A DNA stretch of 64,000 bases, taken from positions 372,001 to 436,000 of the forward strand of contig NZ_JAFNJS010000005.1 in assembly GCF_019024325.1 (NCBI RefSeq). Direction: 5' to 3'. The notes under the pieces were generated by a model that did not search any database, was not told the origin of the DNA, and was given only the letters and a program-made list of their open reading frames with translations. Both the position numbers and the translations under genes were made by a program. This DNA is from Falsiroseomonas tokyonensis (GTDB lineage: Bacteria; Pseudomonadota; Alphaproteobacteria; Acetobacterales; Acetobacteraceae). Positions 8,557 through 22,639 of the stretch are shown piece by piece; the first letter of the stretch is position 1, and the number at the start of each line of letters is the position of its first letter.

Positions 8557-8590
8557 GGCCTAAGGAAGGCCCCTCGCAGGCCGTTCAGCC

Positions 8591-8612
8591 AATGTCGTAA
8601 TAACGAGACATT
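8591..8612. promoter_or_regulatory. Inverted repeat upstream of treS-mak
   Basis: AATGTC (8591-8596) and GACATT (8607-8612) form a 6-bp inverted repeat around an AT-rich core. It is followed by AAATTGGCGACAATTGACTT at 8619-8638, whose TTGACT could serve as a -35 element. No good -10 is visible at the expected distance. The position, between the regulator stop (8556) and the treS-mak start (8762), fits an operator for the trehalose gene. Confidence 0.35.
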
Positions 8613-8761
8613 CGGCGAAAATTGGCGACAATTGACTTGCCTGTCGTCTTCCCCCCCATTGGAACCTGGGTGGATTGGCGCCGCTCTGGTGGCAGATCGG
8701 CGCCGAAGGCGGAACGGCATGGGCTTCATCGCGTTCCGCCCGCTTGACCGAGGGGACAAGC

Positions 8762-12238
<3,477 letters not shown>

Positions 12239-12271
12239 GCGGGAGGCCCGGCTTTTGCTTATCCTCGGCGC

Positions 12272-13665
<1,394 letters not shown>

Positions 13666-13669
<4 letters not shown>

Positions 13670-15942
13670 AGGGCATGGGCGCGGCACTGCGGCATGACAG
13701 CGCGCTGAAGCACACCACGGGCGAGGCGCGCTTCGCCGATGACGCGGCGGAGGCCGCCGGCACGCTGCATGCCGCGCTGGTGCTGTCGGCCGTTGCGCAT
13801 GGCACGGTGGTTTCGCTCGACACCGCCGCCGCCCTGGCGATGCCCGGCGTCGTCGCCGTGCTCGGCCCGCGCGACATTTCCGGCGAGAACGACATCGCCG
13901 CCTCCGGCCATGGCGAGCCGCTCTTTGCCGACCCCCTCGTGGAATTCGCTGGCCAGCCGCTGGCCATGGTGGTGGCCACCACGCGCGACGTGGCACTGCG
14001 CGCGGCCGCGGCGGTGCGCGCCGAGATCGCGCCGCTGGAGCCAGTACTGAGCATCGAGGCTGCGCTGGAGCGCGAAAACTATGTGGTGCCGCCGCAACTG
14101 CTGGCGCGCGGCGATGCGGCCCGCGCCATCGCCGCGGCGCCGCGCCGGATGGAAGCGGAATTCCGAGCCGGCGGGCAGGAGCATTTCTACCTCGAAGGCC
14201 AGATCGCCATCGCCACACCTGGTGAGGATGGCGAGATCGCCGTGCTCTCCTCCACCCAGCATCCCTCCGAAGTGCAGCATGTGGTGGCGCGCGTGCTCGG
14301 CGGCGCCTGCAACGGCGTCACCGTCACCTGCCGCCGCATGGGCGGCGGTTTTGGTGGCAAGGAGAGCAATGCGAGCTGGGTCGCCGCCGCCGCCGCGCTG
14401 GCCGCGCGGCATACCGGCCGGCCCGTGAAGCTGCGGCTGTCGCGGCGGGCCGACATGCTCGCCACCGGCAAGCGCCACCCCTTCCTCTATCGCTGGACCG
14501 CGGGTTTTGATGACCAGGGCCGCGTGCTGGGGCTGGAGGCGCTGCTGGCGGCGGATGGCGGCTGGTCCGTCGACATGTCGCCCGGCGTCGTCTTCCGCGC
14601 CGTCACCCATGCGCTGAACTGCTGCGACGTGGCCGACGTGGCGCTGACCGCCTGCGCAGTGAAGACCAATACCGTCTCCCACACCGCCTTCCGCGGCTTC
14701 GGCGGGCCGCAGGGCGCGCTGCTGATGGAGGATGTGGTGCACCGCATCGCCGCCGCCTGCGGCCTGCCGCCGGAGGAGGTGCGCGCGCGCAATTTCCTCG
14801 GCGCGCCGGGCAAGGGGGAGGAGACGCCCTATGGCCAGGCGGTGGAGGGCGACCTCATCGCCCGCGTTTGGGCGGAGGCAAAGCGCGACAGCGACTGGGA
14901 CCGCCGGCGCGGGGAGATCGCGGCCTTCAACGCCACGCATCCCACGCTGCGGCGCGGGCTGGGCTCCATGGTGCTGGCCTTCGGCATCTCCTTCGGCGTG
15001 ATGCATCTGAACCAGGCGGGCGCGCTGGTGCATGTCTACTCCGATGGCTCGATCCGGCTGAACCATGGCGGCACGGAGATGGGGCAGGGGCTCTTCGTGA
15101 AGGTGGCGCAGGTGGTCTGCGACGTCTTCGGCACCGACCTCGACCGCATCGCCATCACCGCGACCAGCACCGCGGAGGTGCCGAATACCGCCCCCACCGC
15201 CGCCAGCACCGGCAGCGACCTGAATGGCTGGGCCGCGCACAATGCCGCGCAGACGATCAAGGGCCGCATGGCGGAGGTGGCGGCCAGGCGCTTCGGCATT
15301 CCGGTGGAGGCGGTGATCTTCGCCGACAACCGCGTCTGGGCCGAGCAGGTCGGCGGCAACCGCTTCCTGGAATTCGGCGAGCTCGCAAAGCTCTGCTTCC
15401 TGGAAAGGGTCTCGCTATCCTCCACCGGCTTCTACCGCACACCGGACATCCACTGGGACCGCGCGACCATGCGCGGCAAGCCCTTCTTCTACTTCTCCTA
15501 CGGTGCCGCGGTCTCCGAGGTCATCGTCGATACGCTGACCGGCGAGCACCGCTGCCTGCGCACCGACATCGTCCAGGATTGCGGCCGCAGCCTGAATCCG
15601 GCCGTGGATCGCGGCCAGATCGAGGGCGCCTTCGTGCAGGGCCTGGGCTGGCTGACCTGCGAGGAGCTGTGGTGGGACCAGGCCGGCCGGCTGCGCACAG
15701 TGGGCCCATCCACCTACAAGATCCCCGGCTCCCGCGACGTGCCGCCGGTGTTCAACGTGCGGCTGCTGGAAGGCGCGCCGGCGCGCAGCGAGACCATCTT
15801 CCGCTCCAAGGCGGTGGGCGAGCCGCCCCTGCTGCTGGCGATCAGCGTGGCCAACGCGCTGAAGGATGCGATCGGCGTGGAGGGGCTGGACCTGCCGGCG
15901 ACGCCGGAGCGGCTGCTGATGGCGCTGGCGGCGCGGCGTTGA
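13666..15942 (+). CDS. xdhB: Xanthine dehydrogenase large, molybdopterin-binding subunit
   Basis: XdhB is the catalytic molybdenum-cofactor subunit. The 758-residue protein has the molybdopterin-binding blocks GGGFGGKE, FRGFGGPQG and NHGGTEMGQGL. The catalytic glutamate is Glu719 in SKAVGEPPL. HTTGEARFADD at the N-terminus is the usual start of the family. It is coupled to xdhA by a four-base overlap. The maturation gene xdhC, which often follows xdhB, is not present; the next gene is on the opposite strand with its stop codon abutting this one. Confidence 0.95.
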
Positions 15943-16236
15943 TCAGGGGCGGGTGATCGGCGGGGTATCGCCCTGCTGCTGCTGCTGGATGTCCTGCAGC
16001 TTGTCCATCAGCTCCTGCACCGTCTCGAGGTACTCCTCGATGAAATCCTGCTGCTGGTCCGTGGCGCCACCGGACGAGCCGGCCGCACCGACGCCCTGAT
16101 CCTCGGGCTTGGACCCTCCGCCACCCTGGAAGCCCGAAATGCCGAAGCCGCCTTGCACCTGGGCAAGCGCCTGGTCATCCAGCGTCGCCGGCCCCTGGCC
16201 GGAGTCGGAAGCCTCGCCTTCGGGCTGGCTGGGCAT
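15943..16236 (-). CDS. Small protein with a double-glycine leader-like motif
   Basis: The 97-residue protein matches no family I recognise. Residues 19-30 read LDDQALAQVQGG. This resembles the hydrophobic-position plus Gly-Gly processing signal of peptides exported by peptidase-containing ABC transporters. The stretch after it is Gly/Ser-rich, then residues 64-87 are amphipathic and Glu/Gln-rich and probably helical, with a Gln run. The ATG at 16236 is chosen because GAAGGAGA lies six bases upstream; a longer frame to 16254 lacks such a site. It converges on xdhB with abutting stops. No C39-peptidase transporter is nearby, so export is only a possibility. Confidence 0.6.
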   Translation of the reverse strand: MPSQPEGEASDSGQGPATLDDQALAQVQGGFGISGFQGGGGSKPEDQGVGAAGSSGGATDQQQDFIEEYLETVQELMDKLQDIQQQQQGDTPPITRP

Positions 16237-16371
16237 TGGCGGTCTCCTTCTCATGCGGTTGGTTTATTGCCTACAGCCCGCAGGCGGGCCGAGGCAATTC
16301 ACGATGCGGCCGCAGGTGACGCATGGGGGCCGCCGGGAGTATGCTGGACCTCCGCAAGCAGGAGGATGCCC

Positions 16372-17274
16372 ATGGCACCCCATGGCAGGCAGGCGGCCAT
16401 TCGCGCCTTCTTCGACGAGCCGACCAACACCGTCTCCTACCTGGTCTGGGACCCCGCCACGCATCGCGGCGCGGTGGTGGACCCGGTGCTGGACTGGGAC
16501 AATCGCAGCGGGGAGGCCGATACAAGCTCTGCCCAGGCGCTGCTCGACGCCGCCAAGGCCGAGGGCGTGACGCTGGACTGGGTGCTGGAAACCCATGTCC
16601 ATGCAGACCACCTGACCGCCGCCCCCTGGATCAAGCAGCACAGCGGCGCGCGCATCGGCATCGGCGCCGGGGTGAAGCGCGTGCAGACCATCTTCCGGCC
16701 GGTCTTCGGGCTGGAGGACATGGCGCCCGAGGGCGGCGACTTCGACCACCTGTTCGAGGATGGCGAGCGTTTTCGCATTGGCGAGCTTGAGGTCGAGGTG
16801 CTGCACGTGCCGGGGCACACGCCGGCCTGTGCGGCCTACAAGATCGGTGACGACGTCTTCGTCGGCGACACGCTGTTCATGCATGACTACGGCACGGCGC
16901 GCGCCGATTTCCCGGGCGGCGATGCCCGCACGCTGTATCACTCCATCAAGCGCCTGCTGGCCCTGCCGCCGGAGACGCGGCTTTGGATGTGCCACGACTA
17001 CAAGGCGCCGGGGCGGGACCGCTTCGCCTGGCAGTCCACCGTGGCGGAGCAGCGCGCCCACAACCCGCATGTGAAGGACGGCCAGACGGAGGAGGATTTC
17101 GTCGCCTTCCGCACCGCGCGTGACGCCAAGCTGGCCGCGCCGACGCTGCTGCTGCCCTCCATCCAGGTGAATATCCGCGCCGGCCGCTTCCCGGCAGCGG
17201 AGGCGAATGGGGTGCGTTACCTCAAGATCCCGGTGAAGCCGAAGACCGCGGAGGCCGCCGCCGGCTTGTCCTGA
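16372..17274 (+). CDS. Metallo-beta-lactamase-fold hydrolase, persulfide dioxygenase-like
   Basis: The 300-residue protein belongs to the ETHE1/Blh branch, whose members use one iron to oxidise glutathione persulfide to sulfite in sulfide detoxification. The metal motif is HVHADH (His75, His77, Asp79, His80). It is followed by HVPGHT (His149) and the metal-bridging Asp166 in GDTLF. MHDYGTARADFPGGDA and CHDYKAPGRD are typical of this branch. AGGAGG directly precedes two ATGs; the second (16372) has proper spacing. No rhodanese or sulfide:quinone reductase lies beside it. Confidence 0.88.
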   Translation: MAPHGRQAAIRAFFDEPTNTVSYLVWDPATHRGAVVDPVLDWDNRSGEADTSSAQALLDAAKAEGVTLDWVLETHVHADHLTAAPWIKQHSGARIGIGAGVKRVQTIFRPVFGLEDMAPEGGDFDHLFEDGERFRIGELEVEVLHVPGHTPACAAYKIGDDVFVGDTLFMHDYGTARADFPGGDARTLYHSIKRLLALPPETRLWMCHDYKAPGRDRFAWQSTVAEQRAHNPHVKDGQTEEDFVAFRTARDAKLAAPTLLLPSIQVNIRAGRFPAAEANGVRYLKIPVKPKTAEAAAGLS

Positions 17275-17319
17275 CGGCGGCCGGCCCGCATCCTGCCGCG
17301 GAAACGGGGAGGGTTTGGG

Positions 17320-18297
17320 ATGCAACTCGGCATGGTCGGGCTGGGCCGCATGGGCGGCAACCTGGTGCGTCGCCTGATGCGCGCCGGCATTTCCTGCACC
17401 GTCTGGGACCGCGACCCGGCCGTGGTGGCGACCCTCGCCGCCGAAGGGGCGGAGGGGGCCGACAGCCTGGCCGACCTGGTGCGCCGCCTGCCGGCGCCGC
17501 GCGCCGTCTGGGTGATGCTGCCCGCCGGCGCGGCGACGGAGGAGGCGCTGGCCCAGCTCGCCCAGCTGCTGTCGCCAGGCGATGTCGCCATCGATGGCGG
17601 CAACGGCATGTGGAAGGACGCCATCCGCCGCGCGGCGCTGCTGCGGGAGCGGGGGATCGAGATGCTGGATATCGGCACCTCCGGCGGCGTCTGGGGTCTG
17701 GCACGGGGCTATTGCCTGATGATCGGCGGCCCGGCCGGGCCGGTCGAACGGCTGGACCCGATTTTTCGGGCCCTCGCCCCCGGCGAGGCCGCCGCATCGC
17801 CCACGCCGGGCCGCAGCGCAGCGGCCGATCCCCGCCCCCCCCAGGGCTATGTCCATTGCGGCGCCAATGGCGCCGGGCATTTCACAAAGATGGTCCACAA
17901 CGCCGTCGAATACGGGATGATGCAGGCGATGGCGGAGGGGCTGGAACTGCTCCGCCAGCAGGGCAGCGATTCCGTGGCGCCGGAGCTGCGCCTCGACCTC
18001 GATGTGCCCGATATCACCGAGGCCTGGCGCCGCGGCTCCGTCGTCGCCTCCTGGCTGCTGGACCTCACGGCGCAGGCGCTGGCGGCGGATGGGGAGCTTT
18101 CGACCTATTCCGGCAGGGTCGGCGATAGCGGGGAGGGGCGCTGGGCGGTGCAGGCGGCGATCGAAAGCGCGGTGCCGGCGCCGGTGCTCTCCGCCGCGCT
18201 CTATTCGCGCTTCCGGTCGCGGCAGGAGGCGCCCTTCGCGGACCGCTCGCTCTCCGCCATGCGCAACGCCTTCGGCGGGCATCTGGAGCCGAAATGA
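17320..18297 (+). CDS. gnd: 6-phosphogluconate dehydrogenase, short (YqeC/GndA) type
   Basis: This enzyme oxidatively decarboxylates 6-phosphogluconate to ribulose-5-phosphate. The 325-residue length fits the shorter NAD-preferring type rather than the ~470-residue enterobacterial Gnd. It has the N-terminal dinucleotide motif GLGRMGGN, the substrate block DIGTSGGVWG, and the catalytic lysine region GHFTKMVHNAVEYG. Residues ~165-180 are a Pro/Ala-rich insertion before that block. Its stop overlaps the gluconokinase start as ATGA, so the pair converts gluconate to pentose phosphate. Confidence 0.93.
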   Translation: MQLGMVGLGRMGGNLVRRLMRAGISCTVWDRDPAVVATLAAEGAEGADSLADLVRRLPAPRAVWVMLPAGAATEEALAQLAQLLSPGDVAIDGGNGMWKDAIRRAALLRERGIEMLDIGTSGGVWGLARGYCLMIGGPAGPVERLDPIFRALAPGEAAASPTPGRSAAADPRPPQGYVHCGANGAGHFTKMVHNAVEYGMMQAMAEGLELLRQQGSDSVAPELRLDLDVPDITEAWRRGSVVASWLLDLTAQALAADGELSTYSGRVGDSGEGRWAVQAAIESAVPAPVLSAALYSRFRSRQEAPFADRSLSAMRNAFGGHLEPK

Positions 18298-18788
18298 CGG
18301 CGCTGGTCCTGGTGATGGGCGTCTCGGGCGCCGGGAAATCCACCGTCGGGCCGCTGATCGCCGCCGGGCTGGGCCTGCGCTTCGACGATGCGGACAGTTT
18401 CCATCCAGCCGCGAACGTCGCGAAGATGAGCCGCGGCGAGGCGCTGGATGATGCCGACCGGGCGCCCTGGCTGGATGCCATCGGCGCGCATCTGGCGGCG
18501 CATCGCGGCATCGGCTGCGTCGTCACCTGCTCCGCCCTGAAGCGCGCCTATCGCGACCGGCTGCGCGCGGCGGCGCCGGATCTGCGGCTGGTCTATCTGC
18601 AGGGCGACATGGCGCTGGTCGCGGCGCGGCAGGCGGCGCGGGAAGGGCACTTCATGCCGGCCAGCCTGGTGGCCAGCCAATTCGCCACGCTGGAACCGCC
18701 GGCGCCGGAGGAAGGCGCCATCCTCCTGGATGTGGCGGCGACGCCGGAGGCGCTGGCGGAGGCTGCCATTGCCGGCGTCCGGCGATAG
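18294..18788 (+). CDS. gntK: Gluconokinase
   Basis: GntK phosphorylates gluconate to 6-phosphogluconate, the substrate of the preceding gene product. The 164-residue protein is the normal GntK length and has the Walker A motif GVSGAGKST, then DDADSFHP, LDDADRAPWL and CSALKRAYRDRLR, all typical of the family. Translation is coupled to gnd by a four-base overlap. No gluconate permease is next to it. Confidence 0.95.
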   Translation: MTALVLVMGVSGAGKSTVGPLIAAGLGLRFDDADSFHPAANVAKMSRGEALDDADRAPWLDAIGAHLAAHRGIGCVVTCSALKRAYRDRLRAAAPDLRLVYLQGDMALVAARQAAREGHFMPASLVASQFATLEPPAPEEGAILLDVAATPEALAEAAIAGVRR

Positions 18789-19214
18789 GCCCGGCGCATC
18801 GCCGCCAGCCGGATGCGTCGCAGTCTTCGGGAAAACCGAACTTCCGGTAGGCGTGCGGGCGGGCTAACCTGGGATTAAGTGCAGATTCTGCCTGTCCAGG
18901 CGCCTGGGCGGCTTTGCCATGTCATGTTTGACCGGTAAGGGCGCAGCAGGGCAGCATGAAGGTCGGCGATCCATGTCGAATGCGAAGCGAGATCATGTTG
19001 CTCTGGGTGACTCATGCAGCAACGGGTCGACCGGGCGGCAAGCAGAGGATGCGGCCGCTCGACATGGTTCCGTGGGCCGCTTGCCTCTCCGCCACGGTAC
19101 GCGGGACGAAGACGGGTTGAACCGACGAGGCCACGTCCTGCAAATGGTGCCGATAACATCTTGAATTCCACATTCTTTGCGGTGCCGTGTGGCGCAATAC
19201 TGCAGCGAGGGACC
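18789..19214. other. 426-base intergenic region, no supported gene
   Basis: Two small inverted repeats follow the gntK stop: CGCATC/GATGCG at 18795-18800 and 18812-18817, and TTCGG-GAAAA-CCGAA at 18826-18840. They could serve as a weak terminator but have no T-run. The rest contains only short frames without ribosome sites or recognisable domains. Composition falls from the genome's usual level toward the following glycosyltransferase genes. The promoter of that gene probably lies in the last 100 bases. Confidence 0.5.
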
Positions 19215-19964
19215 ATGCAGAAGATCATTGTCATTAACCTCGATTCGGATCGTGCGCGTTTTGAACGAATTTCCGACTCGCTTGCCGAACAAGGTATGAC
19301 GCCCCACCGCCTTCCGGCTTTGCGTGGAACTTCCCTGCCGAAACTGATCCGCGGTTTCATTCCCGGCGCCGCGAATGCGGAGCACGGGACCCTGGGCTGC
19401 TTCCTGAGCCATGTTCGCAGTTGGGAAACCATTGTCGAGAATGGCTGGGATGGCGCCATCATCCTGGAAGACGATGCACGTATCGCACGACCGCTGGAGG
19501 ATGTCGGCAAGGTGCTCTCGGAGGCCGGGGCGGACCTTGTTTTCCTGAATGATCGCATGTCGGTCCTGCGGCGCGCGGATGCGAACAGCGACGAAATGAA
19601 CCAGGTGATATCGATCGAGGACTCCATCCTGGAGCGCGGTCCTTCCCAGTCAACGGGATGCGGAGGCGATGGCTATTGGCTCAGCCGGGCCGGAGCCGAA
19701 AGCCTGCTGGCCATTGTCGCGCAGCATGGCGTTCAGGGCGATGTGGATTGGCTGATACTATTTGCCGCGGTGGGTAAGGAAGGCCTTGCACGGCTGAAGC
19801 GCAATTATTTCTTCTTCCGGAAACTTACGGGAATTTCAAACTACTATGATCTGGCGGTTCCGGTCCTGAAGGGAGCGGTCCTGAAGGTCGCAGCCATTCT
19901 GCATCCTGGCGGGTCCAGTTCTCGGAAGGAGGAGAACGCGCTCAACAAGGTCGTGGGAGAATGA
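19215..19964 (+). CDS. Glycosyltransferase family 25 (LPS-type)
   Basis: The 249-residue protein shows the GT25 pattern found in LPS galactosyl- or glucosyltransferases. It starts with KIIVINLDSDRARFERI, then LPALRG, GTLGCFLSHVRSWE, and the acidic metal/donor motif ILEDDARI near residue 90. A GAGGGA site lies three bases before the ATG. The sequence is markedly less GC-rich than the flanks (the row 19801-19860 has 24 G+C of 60), which suggests horizontal acquisition. It is followed on the same strand by a pyruvyltransferase-like gene. Confidence 0.85.
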   Translation: MQKIIVINLDSDRARFERISDSLAEQGMTPHRLPALRGTSLPKLIRGFIPGAANAEHGTLGCFLSHVRSWETIVENGWDGAIILEDDARIARPLEDVGKVLSEAGADLVFLNDRMSVLRRADANSDEMNQVISIEDSILERGPSQSTGCGGDGYWLSRAGAESLLAIVAQHGVQGDVDWLILFAAVGKEGLARLKRNYFFFRKLTGISNYYDLAVPVLKGAVLKVAAILHPGGSSSRKEENALNKVVGE

Positions 19965-20096
19965 GGCAGGTCCGGCGCTGCATCGCGCCGTTCAATACGG
20001 AGCCCGCCTTCGGCCGCAACCGGCATGGTCGGATTGGCACGGCGCACAAGACACGACCTCCAGATCATTCGCAAGCATCAAGGAAGCATCACTGAC

Positions 20097-20900
20097 ATGG
20101 CGGCTAGACCAATCTCGATCTATTGGTGGAAATCTCCGGATTTCGTCAATATCGGCGACGAAATAAACCTGCAGGTTTGCGCCTACGTTTCGGGCCGCAC
20201 GGTCGAGCATGCTGAGCTGGCAGAATGCGACCTGCTTTCGATTGGCAGCGTTGTACACTTCCCTGTCAATCTCAAGACATTTACAACGCGCCAGACACCG
20301 ATCCACGTCTGGGGCTCCGGATCGCTTGAGCCAAAGCCGGTTCCCCCTGGCACGCCGTTGGTGTACCACGCGCTTCGTGGGCCACTTACGCGATGCCTAA
20401 CCAGCGCGTCGAACGACCTGCCGCTAGGCGACCCAGGTCTGCTTGCCCCGCGCATCTGGAAAGGCGCGTCGCAGAAAGCGCATCGCTGGGGTGTCATCCC
20501 GCATCATTCGCAGCGCAGCGCCGCCTGGGTGAAGCATGTGCTGGCGAACACGCCCCGCTCGGTCATGATCGATGTCTGCAACCCGGATTTCGCCGCCACT
20601 TTCAAACTTCTGTCGAGTTGTGATTTTATCGTTTCGACGAGCCTTCATGGACTGATTTTTGCGGATGCCTGGGGTATCCCGAGCATCTGGCCGGAATCCG
20701 CTGAGGTGCATCGTGGTAAATCCTGGAAGTATTTTGACTACTTCGCATCCGTGGGGCGGTCGCAATTCCGTGCGGTAACACTTCCGCCGTCAGGAAATCT
20801 TGCGGACCTTCCGCAGGGGCTGTTGCGCACCGAACATCTGGCCGGAATTCCCATGATCGGCGACAGGCTGGAGGCATCCTTCCCCCGCGACGTCTTCTGA
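20097..20900 (+). CDS. Polysaccharide pyruvyl transferase family protein
   Basis: Family members add ketal-linked pyruvate to surface polysaccharides. The 267-residue protein shows the family's NIGDEINLQV near the N-terminus, a central WGSGS, the RGPLTR motif, DPGLL, and the C-terminal STSLHGLIFADAWGIPSIWPE. The ATG at 20097 is preceded by AAGGAAG at about ten bases; an upstream in-frame start at 20025 lacks the family pattern. It shares the lower GC of the GT25 gene and probably forms a two-gene polysaccharide-decoration unit with it. Confidence 0.82.
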   Translation: MAARPISIYWWKSPDFVNIGDEINLQVCAYVSGRTVEHAELAECDLLSIGSVVHFPVNLKTFTTRQTPIHVWGSGSLEPKPVPPGTPLVYHALRGPLTRCLTSASNDLPLGDPGLLAPRIWKGASQKAHRWGVIPHHSQRSAAWVKHVLANTPRSVMIDVCNPDFAATFKLLSSCDFIVSTSLHGLIFADAWGIPSIWPESAEVHRGKSWKYFDYFASVGRSQFRAVTLPPSGNLADLPQGLLRTEHLAGIPMIGDRLEASFPRDVF

Positions 20901-20936
20901 CGGCCAGGCAGCAGGCCGGCGAGGTGCGGCCCTTGC

Positions 20937-21947
20937 CTATGTCAGCAACGCGGCGAAGGTCTCAGGTGACTGATTGCGGCGACCGGTCTCAAGGTCCTCG
21001 ATAAGTGCACACAGCCTTCGCATCATCGGCACGGGCACGCCCTTTTCCGCGGCCAAGCCAGGCACCAGGCCGATCTGCGCATCCGCCTCCGTCTTGCGCT
21101 TGCGGACCGCCAGGTCGCGCCAGATGCCGGAATGGGTTTTTGCGCCCACCGCATTGAAGTCGCGCAGCCAATCGACCACCGCCGCGCCTTCCGCATCCGG
21201 CACGCCGGGCGCGAAGGCCATGGGCCGGAACTCGCCGAAGCCGCGGGGGGTGACGCCATGGGCGAGGGCGGTGGCGACCACCTCCCGTCCCAGCGCCAGC
21301 CAGACGGGCAGGCGGGCGGGGTCGGCGAAATTGGCGCTCATGCTGTCGTTGTTCAGCGCCGTGGCAAACAGCATCGCGCCATAGGCCATCTTGCCCCAGA
21401 GGTAAGACCAGATGTCGTCGGTGAGGATCGCATCCGGCTCGAATTTCTGGGCCAGCGCGAACATGGCCTCCGTGCGCGGCCGCGTGATGCCGTCGAGCTC
21501 GCCGATCACCACCGCGCTGCGATTGCCGAACAGGATCTCGCCGGGGCCGTGCCAGTCGGCGCCGAAATTGACGAAGCAGCCCATCACACGATCGGCGCCG
21601 AGGGCGCGGGAGAGGGCGATCTCGTTCAGCCCGTTCTGGGCGGAGAAGACAAAGCCATCGGGCGCCAGATGCGGCGCCAGCATCGGGATCGCCGCCGCGG
21701 TGGCCTGTGCCTTCACGGCGAGGACAATTCGGGAATAGGTGCCGGTGAGCTCCGCCGGTGTCACCGCGGGAATCACCTGGGTGAACTCGGCGACGGGGCC
21801 GGTGATGCGGAGGCCTGTCGTGCGGCAAGCCTCGACATGCTCGGCGACGGTATCGACCAGCAGCACCTCATGCCCCGCTTGCGCCCAGAAGGCGCCGAGC
21901 GTGCCGCCGATGGCGCCGGCGCCCCAGATGACTATCGGGTCTGCCAT
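20937..21947 (-). CDS. Ketopantoate reductase (ApbA/PanE) family protein
   Basis: The 336-residue NADPH-dependent reductase has the Rossmann motif IWGAGAIGGTLG at the N-terminus, LAVKAQAT, and a C-terminal helical domain. It belongs to the ketopantoate reductase family, but the setting (last gene after a creatininase-family hydrolase and a substrate-binding protein) suggests reduction of a different 2-keto acid. Its ATG lies inside the end of the creatininase-family gene (16-base overlap) behind a GGAGGGA site, so translation is probably coupled. Confidence 0.82.
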   Translation of the reverse strand: MADPIVIWGAGAIGGTLGAFWAQAGHEVLLVDTVAEHVEACRTTGLRITGPVAEFTQVIPAVTPAELTGTYSRIVLAVKAQATAAAIPMLAPHLAPDGFVFSAQNGLNEIALSRALGADRVMGCFVNFGADWHGPGEILFGNRSAVVIGELDGITRPRTEAMFALAQKFEPDAILTDDIWSYLWGKMAYGAMLFATALNNDSMSANFADPARLPVWLALGREVVATALAHGVTPRGFGEFRPMAFAPGVPDAEGAAVVDWLRDFNAVGAKTHSGIWRDLAVRKRKTEADAQIGLVPGLAAEKGVPVPMMRRLCALIEDLETGRRNQSPETFAALLT

Positions 21948-22639
21948 GGTCCCTCCAGCGCCTCGCGGGTCTCGGCCACGCCGATGTCCCAAATGGATTG
22001 CATTGTCGCGTCGTCGATCTGCCAGGGGCCGCCAAAGGCGCCATCGCCCAGTATTTCGCGTGTTTGCGCGGGTCCGCTGGCCTTCATCCGCGCCAGGTCC
22101 GGCACGGGCTTGCGGCCCTCCGGCGCCGGCGCGTGGGGCAGGCGGGTCCAGGGATAATTCTCGAACCAGTTGCCGTGACTGGCGGAGGCATCCGCCGCCA
22201 TGGCCGCGGCCCAGACGCGCGGCGTGTTGTACCAGTTGTGGAATTTCAGGCTGAGGCCGGGGGTTTCCGCCATCATCTCCTGCAGCAGCGCGGCGACGGG
22301 CGCATTGCCGCCATGGCCGTTCACCACCATCACGCGGCGGAATCCAACGCGCGTGACGCTGGCAACGAGGTCGCGCATCACCGCCAGCAGCGTCTCGACG
22401 CGCAGAGAGATGCTGCCGGGAAATGCGGCGAAGTAGGGGGCAAGGCCGAAGGGCATCACCGGAAAGACCGGCACGCCGAGCGGCCCCGCCGCTTCCCGCG
22501 CTACGCGTTCGGCCAGGATGGCATCGGTGGCGAGGGACAGCTGCGCATGCTGTTCGGTGCTGCCCAATGGCAACACGCAGCGGTCATCGAGGCGCAGCCG
22601 CGCCTCGATATCCCGCCAGTTGTGGTCTGCGACGATCAT
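21932..22639 (-). CDS. Creatininase family amidohydrolase
   Basis: The family contains creatininase, MftE-type peptidases and related Zn/Mn amidohydrolases. The 235-residue protein has the metal motif GSTEQHAQLSLATD near residue 26, then NGHGGNAPV, and SHGNWFENYPWT with a metal-ligand Glu. The gene sits between the binding protein (ATGA overlap at 22639) and the reductase, so it probably cleaves an amide imported by the ABC system. Creatinine itself is one possibility among several. Confidence 0.87.
   Translation of the reverse strand: MIVADHNWRDIEARLRLDDRCVLPLGSTEQHAQLSLATDAILAERVAREAAGPLGVPVFPVMPFGLAPYFAAFPGSISLRVETLLAVMRDLVASVTRVGFRRVMVVNGHGGNAPVAALLQEMMAETPGLSLKFHNWYNTPRVWAAAMAADASASHGNWFENYPWTRLPHAPAPEGRKPVPDLARMKASGPAQTREILGDGAFGGPWQIDDATMQSIWDIGVAETREALEGPWQTR

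Noticed and set aside
18919-19164. An 81-codon plus-strand frame in the 18.8-19.2 kb gap
   Set aside because: It has no ribosome site, no similarity and an irregular composition; probably non-coding.
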